Source of the DNA: Burhinus oedicnemus
Lineage: Eukaryota > Chordata > Aves > Charadriiformes > Burhinidae
DNA: 64,000 nucleotides
Assembly: GCA_008921705.1 (NCBI GenBank)
Contig: VFFE01007012.1
Coordinates: forward strand, 470,834 to 534,833
Direction: 5' to 3'
Below are positions 56,440 through 64,000 of this stretch, in pieces; positions within the stretch are counted from its first letter, which is position 1; every line of letters begins with the position of its first letter. Both the position numbers and the translations under genes were made by a program. The notes under the pieces are model-generated. The model had not been told where the DNA came from. It ran no database searches and saw only the letters and a program-made list of their open reading frames with translations.

Positions 56440-56870
56440 GAGTCTAATTGCTGGACTAAGGATGAAATAGCCATTAGAGCGTTTGCTACTAATTAATTAT
56501 TGCTTGTCGCTGCTCAGAAGTGGAAGGGTACAATTGCAATGTAACAGGCTTACTGATGCTAAATAACTCCTGTTTACAGCTACGGCCACCTGAAGGCTGA
56601 TGGTTGCTTGCTGCTTGTAGCGCCAGTCTCCTGGGGACATGGGGAGGGCTGAGCCCCCTGTCTGTGTTACACCTTTTTGGAGGTAAATTATTGTGGTTTC
56701 TTGCTCATCCTGAATGTTTTCGGTTGGTTTAAAATGGATGGTGTCTCCCTTACCAGTCGAACATTGCAGTCTAGGAAATATCAAAGAACTAATTAACCTG
56801 CTAGATCGCTTAACATTACAAAAAGATTTCTTGTAATTAAATACAGGACGTATCTGCTGTCTACTTCGCT
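56440..56870. promoter_or_regulatory. Candidate conserved non-coding element
   Basis: AT-rich block inside GC-richer sequence with homeodomain-type TAATTAATTA (56490-56499), CTAATTAACC and TGTAATTAAA, and no open frame or repeat. Judged by composition and motif density only. Confidence 0.35.
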
Positions 56871-57683
56871 CATATCTAATTTAGAAAAGGTGGAAAGCTG
56901 GTGGGGAGAAGAGGAGAAATCTGCGCATCCAGCTGGAAGACTGATGGTTGACAACCAAGCGGTGGTGATTTATGGCTGGGTAATTTTCCAGCTGCCATAG
57001 TTTGTGTTAGCGCAAATGAGAATTGATGGCAGTTTGGATTAATAGCCAATGCAGTGAGGAGCTGGCACATGCTAGCTTTGATCTCCTCTGCCACTGGAGC
57101 AGCCACTTTTCAAACCACACAGGCTCATCTGCCGAAACCCAGAGGAGTGGGTGGGCTCCAGCCATGTGGAGGGGGTGGGTGCTTGGGAGAAAGGGGGAAG
57201 ATGCCAATGTCTTGGGGCAAGCCCTGGAAAGGGCTGGGAGCTGGGCAGCGCTGTGAGAGCAGAGCCTGGTCCGTGTCCAGGATGGCTGGGAGGAAATTTG
57301 GATTTCTCTCTTTGCTCGCCCTTTCCAAAGCCTTGCTCCCCTGCTGGCCAGGGCACCCCAAACCCTGTCTGTGCTGTCCCCTTCCTTAAGCATCTCATGC
57401 TGCTCCTCCAAGCACTGATAAAACAGCCAAGGATATTACCCTTCTACCAAGGTGGGATGGGCCATGCCACCAAGCATCATGATGGTGCTGAGACTACTGG
57501 TGTGCTAAGTTCCTATACTTCAAACTGTGGAACGTCCATATCTGCAGGAGGCCACAGGCTAGGTAGCTAGGGACAAACCACAAAGCTGAATGTGAATTAC
57601 TCCCAAGGTCATAGGAGTAAAGAGGGACACACCAGTGAAACACTGAAAAGGAATTAAGGAATGTTCCTCTAAGAAGGTGATGT

Positions 57684-57890
57684 GGCCTACAGCCCGGCTG
57701 AAGTGCCTCTACACCGATGTACAAAGCATGGGCAACAAACAGGAGGAGCTGGAAGCTACTGTGCTACTAGAAAGCAACGACCTGGTTGCCATTACTGAAA
57801 CCTGGTGGGGCAAATCCCATGACTGGAGCATGGCTATCAATGGCTACAGGCTGTTCAGAAGGGACAGGCAAGGAGGTGTTGCCAGGGTGT
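57684..57890 (+). mobile_element. CR1 LINE fragment, ORF2 endonuclease N-terminus
   Basis: Encodes ARLKCLYTDVQSMGNKQEEL, then LVAITETWWGKSHDWSMAIN and GYRLFRRDRQGG: the start of the apurinic-like endonuclease domain of CR1 ORF2, including the conserved ITETW. It breaks off after GGVAR. The 5' part of CR1 is less often preserved than the 3' end. Confidence 0.92.
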
Positions 57891-57894
57891 TTGA

Positions 57895-58380
57895 GCACAA
57901 TGGAAAAAACCCCAGAAGGTTTCCCCTCCTCTTCCTTGCTAATGCCCAGGGGATATTTGGAAACCCTCTACCCACCTCAATCTCCACTGTGCCCCTCTCC
58001 AGAGGGATGCAGAGGCTGGGGCAGGAGCATCGTGCCTGTGGAGCTGGAGCAGAGCTGGTCCCAAGGTGACAGGAGCAGGACCAGAGCAGGGTGTCAGTGT
58101 CACGGCGGGGGCAGGACTGGTGCTGGCATCATGGTGGTGCCCACCTTGCATGCACAGGGCTCACCTGGCCTCGGGGAAATGCCAGTGGCCATCGGGGTGA
58201 TGGAGAGGTGTTTAGTGGAGCAGTAACGCAGTGCATGGAGAGAACCTTCACCAAACACAAAGACCCTTGGGGCTGCCCCATGCCAGAGCATCCCCCGGCA
58301 GCAGCCCAGCCACAACCTTGTGCAAACACACCGGTTGGTGTGTGTGGTCCCCAAACCAGGCGTTACACTCTCTAGAAGGC
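57895..58380. other. GC-rich intergenic stretch
   Basis: No repeat or exon recognised; overlapping short open frames are without likeness to known proteins. Confidence 0.5.
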
Positions 58381-59500
58381 ATTTTTAATTTTTCGCTGAA
58401 TTATTTTCTCAGCTCTAGCAGCAATAGAAAGAGGAGTTTATTCCAGTGTCGTTTATTTGCAATAATTAAGGGGGATATTAAGACAATTGCTGGCATGCTG
58501 CATAGCTTATACCATAAATAGTCTTTGTTTTAAGGTTTTCCCCAGTGTCAAAGTTCTTCAGTGGCTCTCATCAGGAAATACAACACCCGCCAGTCTGACA
58601 AGCTGCAGAGAGAGGAGTGTAGCCTAGCAGGCAAAGTCTAAAATATTTAACATACATTATTTACCTCCGCAGTTGACTTCTGAATGTTTCTTGCCATGGT
58701 ACCTGACTAATTATCATGTTATCAAAGGAGTGTGCAAACCTGTAAGCCTCAGCGTTTGGAGTGGTGTGACAGATGAGCCTTCCTGATGGAAAGAGATGTA
58801 ACTTTGCTATTATCAGTCTGGTTCGCTTTTGGATTTTGAATTACCTTTTTTTAAAAAAAAAAACCAAACCTAATAGTCTGTTTTATGTAAACCACTTGGA
58901 GATTAGGAGTTGATTTCAAAGATCATCCTCCATAAAGTCTCTTGATCATATTTTATGGTTCCTGTGACTCATGGGTGTAATCTTGTATCCCTGGGATATT
59001 CATGACATGTTCGCCTAATTCCCCACGGTAGCTAATCTCACTTCTGTACCTTAAAAAAAAAAAAAATTGAAATATCTTTAAAGCAGGAGTAGTAAAAAGG
59101 CAACTTTTACAGCCAATCTTCAGCTCCAGTTGCTCCTGCTGGGGAAGTCATAATGATGAATTTATGACATAATTTCTGCGGCAACATGCTGGGATTTCAT
59201 AAATGGGGATGGTGATTATAGAGCAGGATCAGGTGAAGCTGGATTGTGATGGAAAAAGCCCCAATTCAAATGCAAATTGTTCAATAATGGCATAGGGGAT
59301 ACCAGAAATTACCGGCAATTTATTTTATTTGGGTTAAGCTCCTCATTCAGTCTTCTCCAGTTGGGAAGTCACTCTTTTTAAGGACGCGAGCAAAAGAAAT
59401 GGCTGGAAAACATATCTTTCCCCTCTCAAAAGAACAAAGTGGTCTTAATTTAATAATAATTAATCAGTTAGTGTAATTAATAACAATGTTCTGTATTTCT
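58380..59500. promoter_or_regulatory. Cluster of candidate conserved non-coding elements
   Basis: About 1.1 kb of AT-rich, non-repetitive sequence with dense homeodomain and SOX-like sites (TAATTAATAACAATG at 59475-59489, ATTATCATGTTATCAAAGG, TTTGCAATAATTAAG). It stands between GC-rich flanks and lacks coding potential. A developmental enhancer is possible; the call rests on appearance alone. Confidence 0.4.
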
Positions 59501-59720
59501 ATGATTCCTCCTATTCAAGACTCTCCAAGTGCTTCACAAACCCTAATTGATTCCACCTTACCCCTCCCTGTAGCAGAACCACATCATTTACTCCATTTTC
59601 TGGAGCTGGGGAGGCATGTGAGCCAGGCAAATCGCTTTAACCAGGTTAAATGATTTGCCCAAGGTCAGACGAGGAGCCGAAGTCAGGACAGATCTGCATT
59701 TCAAAGATCAGCCTCTCCCT
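59500..59720 (-). repeat. MIR-type ancient SINE
   Basis: On the plus strand AAGTGCTTCACAAACCCTAA, CTCCATTTTCTGGAGCTGGG and GGTTAAATGATTTGCCCAAG plus GTCAG follow the order of the reverse complement of MIR/amniote MIR-like SINEs (ACAGATGGGGA ... GGTTAAGTGACTTGCCCAAGGTCA). Strongly diverged, so old. Confidence 0.65.
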
Positions 59721-59724
59721 ACCT

Positions 59725-62700
59725 GGGTTTTGGCTACGGGACAGCGTGTGCAGCTATTGCATGGCCACATGACTGGTCACCACCCAGTTCCAGCCTCAGA
59801 AGAATTCTGTCAGTTTTCTGGTGTCTGGCACATGGAGTTGGGAATAGGAACAAGCCCCATGGGCACGCATCAGTGGTGAAACCAGCAGAATTGGCTTTTC
59901 GTTAGTTATTCTCTCTGAATTAGAAGAGAGTTGGGGTTTTTTTTGGCGGGGGTGTCTTTTCCTTTTCTTTTTTTTTTTTCTTTCCAAATGGCTTGGAATT
60001 TAAACTGTTTAGCCGAGGATTAAACTAATTGCTTCTGTAAAATGCTGTTCCCACACCATCTAGTGTACATCTGTTAACTGGGGAGGGATAACTGAACCAG
60101 TTGCCAGATGGTCTCTTGGATTTGGGTGGCCAGGAGCCAAGGAGCTGCCAGTTGGCGGTTTGTGGGGTTCTAGCAAAGAAGTCACGCTACATGCACATTC
60201 CCCTCGGTTACTCTTCTCTGCCTTAATGAAGATACTGTCTAATGCAATAAAGCAGCCGTTAGCCCCCTCCCCACCCTCCCTCCTTCCCAAAAAGGACGAG
60301 TTTATAAGTCTGATTTGTCTGACTGAAGCAGGCTTTTCCAGGAGCTCGGGTTCTCCGCACGCTATGTGTGCAAAGGCACTTTCTCAAGTATGTGAGTTAT
60401 TCGGTTCCGTGCCCACCAGCTGCCTCTTTCCATGCAGTAGTGGAAAGATGCTGCTGCAACAAGACCGCTCTTTGAAAGGGTTTTCACCTGGATTGCTAGC
60501 AACTCGTTTGACTTTGAATTCTTAGCCTTGATGATTATTACGATGTCTGTAATGCCTATCCGCTCACTGTACCGTTTTAAAAAATGCCAGCCTTGAGGGT
60601 GAGATGCTGTACTTTGTATTTCAAAAGTGTGCAATATTTACCTGTGCTTGGAGGAGGACACAGCCTTACTCTACTGGAAAGGAGTGTTATGTCAGACTCC
60701 AAATGTTGTGTCCATAGTAGGGTAAAACAGGTGCCCTTGACCAAAACTTGCAGCATCTTTCCCAAGACTGGGCCAGCGCTCGGGATCCTCAGAGGTGACA
60801 ACTAGGCAGTGTGCTTTGCGTGGGACTGCTGATGGGGGACAGCCGTGGCATGCAGAACCCAACCTAGGCATGGACCTTCCTCTGCTTCTGACCATGCAGT
60901 GCTAGACAGGGATAGGACTTGCATCTGTGGGTGGTGGAGTCACTCCCAGGTGTGTGGGACAGCCGCAGCCCAGGGTGGTTTGGAGTGGGAAGGGGCACCC
61001 CATGCTGCAGGTACAGTATGGAGGTGGCAGAGAGCAGTCCCTGAGCTGGTGGCCAGCTTGGACTGTATTCCCATTAAGACTTTGTGCTGGTGAGGTTTCC
61101 TCTTCAGGGCACGTGTCTTTGTCTGATAGTCATGAGAAGCCAGAGCTGCCTGCTGGGATAGGAAAGGACAGAGCTGGGAGCAAATCCAGTGTCGCTGCGG
61201 TGTTTTCTTTTTGGCAGAGTGGATTTACTGAGAAATATCAGGCTTATGTGACTTACACTGAAGGCTGCAGCATAAATACTCAGCTGGATCCCCTGCAGTG
61301 TAAGGACTTCCTAAGCCATGAAGCCGTTACTCTCCTACCTGGGCTGGAACTTGCACGCAGTAAGGTGCGAGTGGCTGTCCAGGTGAAGCGCTGCTCAGCA
61401 AAAATAACTAATAAAAGCAATGGATGCACTTGGACGTAACGATACAACCAAATCCAACTGCTCTTGACAGCCAGAGCCTCATCCAGAGCCTTCTGTAATC
61501 TGTGGGAAGATTCCCACTCAAGCGGGTGGATTTGGAGGTGGAAATTTCCTGCATCTGTGGGGTTTATCTGCACGCCTCGGCATGGGCTGTGGTGCCCATA
61601 GCTGTCATGATGGGTTGTGGAATGGAAAGCACCCACCTTGAGATGAGTTAGTGAGAATGGGGCTTTCTTCTAGCTGAGGAGGTCTGGGGTGGTATAATGT
61701 GGAACTCTTCCCCCCCCTCCATCTTACACCAGCAAACCCTTTCCTGCCCTGGCTTGGTGAGCCCGCTGGCTTGAACGCTGCAGCTCTTGCAGAGCTCTCC
61801 TCAGAGGTGGGCCCCAGCAGCAGCACAAGGGAAACTCAAAGGAGGGGGGAGTTCATGGCTTCACCTTTAAAAAAAAAAAAAACACTTTGGCAGCTGAAAA
61901 CTTGGTGTTTGGTTTACTGTCAGAAAGGTGGTGGACATGGACAAGTTCCAACCGAAACCATTTGTCGGGGGAAAAAAGTCAACAATGGTTTCCTCTCTGT
62001 TCTGTAAGTGAGATGGAGTGACCGCATCTCCAAACCCACCGGTGCCAGGGTCAGACCATGGGGCTGCATTCCCATCCCACCCTGGCTGGGTAGCTCCTGT
62101 GACCTGAGCTGGCAGCAGACCCTTGCTCTCTTCTGGCATTATGAGAGGAAGCTCAGCTTGACAAGGACATTGGGGTCTTAGGCTTTGGGGGATGATTTGG
62201 CACCTTGCAGGAGCCTGTGCCCATGGGCTCTTTGGGATTTCCCTCTGGGCTGTGCATGGTTGATTCCCTCCTGTGCTTGTGGCAGGCGATGGGGCTTTCT
62301 CTGATGGATGGAAGTGGTGGTTGCACCTCTGGGTCTGCATTAGCTGGAGGGTGACCAAGCCTACTTCCATTCATATCTGGAAATTTATTTTTTTCCTTAG
62401 TTTTTAGAGTTAAAAAGTGCTTCCCAGAGTCAATGACTGCCAACTTACTGAGGTTTTTCTGCTGTGCAACACAAAGCAAATAATGTAAAGGCTAATGAGT
62501 CTTGCCCTCTGCCATATCCCATGCACTTCTCTGCCCAGGAGAGACTGAGCCATTTGGCTCCGCTAATAATGGTGTTAAATGGACTGCTGTTGCTTTGAGA
62601 GGTGAATTTATTTTTTCTTAAATGGAGGAGTTTGGCAAGGGGCAGAAGCGGTGCGTGCCCCCAGTGCTGGTCTCGCACAGCCTGCAGACCTCCCCAGGGT

Positions 62701-64000
62701 GGGGAATCTCCTGGCTATGCAAAGCAGCGGCTGTTTCCAGATGTGGTCTGTGCCGATGGGGAGAGCTGAGCCCCTGTTTGTTGGGAGCCGGGAGCTGTCC
62801 TGGGCACGGGGAGATCAAAAAGCGCTTTGCTCTGTGCCTGGACAGATGCTTGGTCAAGCTGGGCCCAACCTTTGGTGAGGCAGTGTCCGTGTGGAGGCTC
62901 TCTCGGGACTTGGTGAACGTTTGCAGAGCTCCTAGTGGAAGCAGGGCTGGCGTCTGCGAGGCACTCTGGTGTGGGCATGGGAAACAGCCTTGACCCTGCT
63001 GAGCTTTCTCCCGGCTTGCCATGATGCCCTGCGGCATGCTCCCGGCGAGCCCCTGACCGTGCCTCTCATGCAGCACGGGGCGGGCAGGGGCTGCATGTGA
63101 TGAGAACAGCACACAGCTATATAGGGAGACGTTGGTGCCGCCGTTCAAACCCACGTCCTTTTGTTCCTCCCCTGGAGGGAACGTCCCATTCCTGCCAAAG
63201 CGCCATTCCCTGGAGGAATGACACCCAGTCCTTGGGGCCCCATGCCGGGAGCAGGCAGATGCCTGTGCTGCTGCCCTGCCAGGCAGGGCCTTGGGAGATG
63301 GGGGGCACCTATTCCTTTTGCTTTTGCTCCAGCTTTAGTGTGAAATGTCTCCTAGGGGGGAAAAAAAAAAAAAAGTCTGAACACTTAGGATTTGGGCAGG
63401 GACCTGGGCAGGAGCAGGGGATGGAGGAGAGGGGTCTCTGGTGGATATTTGTTATCATCTGGGGATGCTCCTGCTCCTTTCAGGCTCCTTCATCTGCCCC
63501 AGCCCTGGGGGTGCCACAGAGTCGGCTTACGGATGCAATCACCACCATTGTCCGTGTGTTGCAGGCTTCCGTCCCCAGCAGCCCCTCATGGTGCCAGATC
63601 TGTCCCTGGACCTCTTGGCAGCTCACAGTTTATGCAATCCATGATGCAGCTTGATAGGGAGGAAATAAATAAAATAAAATAAAAAAGCATATTTGTTCCT
63701 GGCAGTGGCTGCTGGGATGTTGAGGATGCCTTGACAACCTCTTTGCAAAGCTTGTGCTTCCAGGGGTGTTTTGCTGAGCAGGGGGCTCCCACAGAAGGAG
63801 CAAGTAGTGGTGGGGACTGGACGCAGGAGAGTTGTTGGGGCTCAGACCCCTCCTGCGGCTGCCTGGGCTGGGGCCAGGCAGGAGAGCACCATTTCAGCTG
63901 GACTTTTCAGACATCCCAGTGAGGAAGGGTGTTGGATGAGTGCGTGATGGCGTGGAGGGCAGATGATTTGAGTTGCTTTTCTTCTCCACTGACTGCACGT
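59725..64000. other. Intergenic, GC-rich, no gene supported
   Basis: Unique sequence with open frames up to 185 codons on both strands, none with a known domain. A short ATAAA-type microsatellite is at about 63660-63686 and A runs at 61868-61881 and 63361-63374. No further CR1 or LTR is recognised. Confidence 0.5.

Noticed and set aside
60927..61439. 170-codon plus-strand frame
   Set aside because: No domain or splice support; chance frame in GC-rich intergenic DNA.
63097..63654. 185-codon plus-strand frame
   Set aside because: Overlaps a 178-codon minus frame in GC-rich DNA, contains poly-lysine from an A run, and matches nothing known to me.

Overview
The window is vertebrate nuclear DNA, most probably from a bird. 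It has long introns with GT..AG borders, two CpG-island promoters, several CR1 LINE fragments of the avian type (ORF2 remnants and the ATTCTATGATT-like 3' tail), and one solo LTR of a kind common in bird genomes. Nothing is bacterial, and there is no CRISPR array or operon.

Left part (1-9.3 kb): the 5' half of RBMX (hnRNP G) lies on the minus strand and runs off the left edge. It has a non-coding first exon behind a CRE/TATA promoter in a CpG island, then four coding exons giving the whole RRM and the first RGG/proline-rich stretch. Intron 2 holds a C/D-box snoRNA whose guide matches 18S rRNA in the way expected for SNORD61.

Spacer (9.3-14.2 kb): AT-rich DNA with two CR1 pieces and no gene that I can support.

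Middle (14.2-47.4 kb): a complete 17-exon gene on the plus strand for a TM9SF2-type nonaspanin of 646 aa, from signal peptide to a C-terminal KVD. All exon phases join without a frameshift. The membrane part is nearly that of TM9SF2 while the luminal part differs, and its place beside RBMX differs from human TM9SF2 (chromosome 13). It may be a TM9SF2 paralogue.

Right part (47.4-64 kb): no host gene is supported. It holds an internally deleted CR1 carrying the reverse-transcriptase FADD motif, a solo LTR with a 5-bp target duplication, a CR1 endonuclease fragment, an old MIR-like SINE, and AT-rich blocks that look like conserved non-coding elements. In human the next genes beyond the RBMX promoter are GPR101 and ZIC3, so such elements could serve a developmental neighbour; that is inference.

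The two genes are divergent, with promoters about 5.5 kb apart. RBMX acts in nuclear pre-mRNA splicing and hosts the rRNA-modification guide; the TM9SF2-type protein acts in the Golgi/endosome membrane system. Nothing in the sequence links them functionally.
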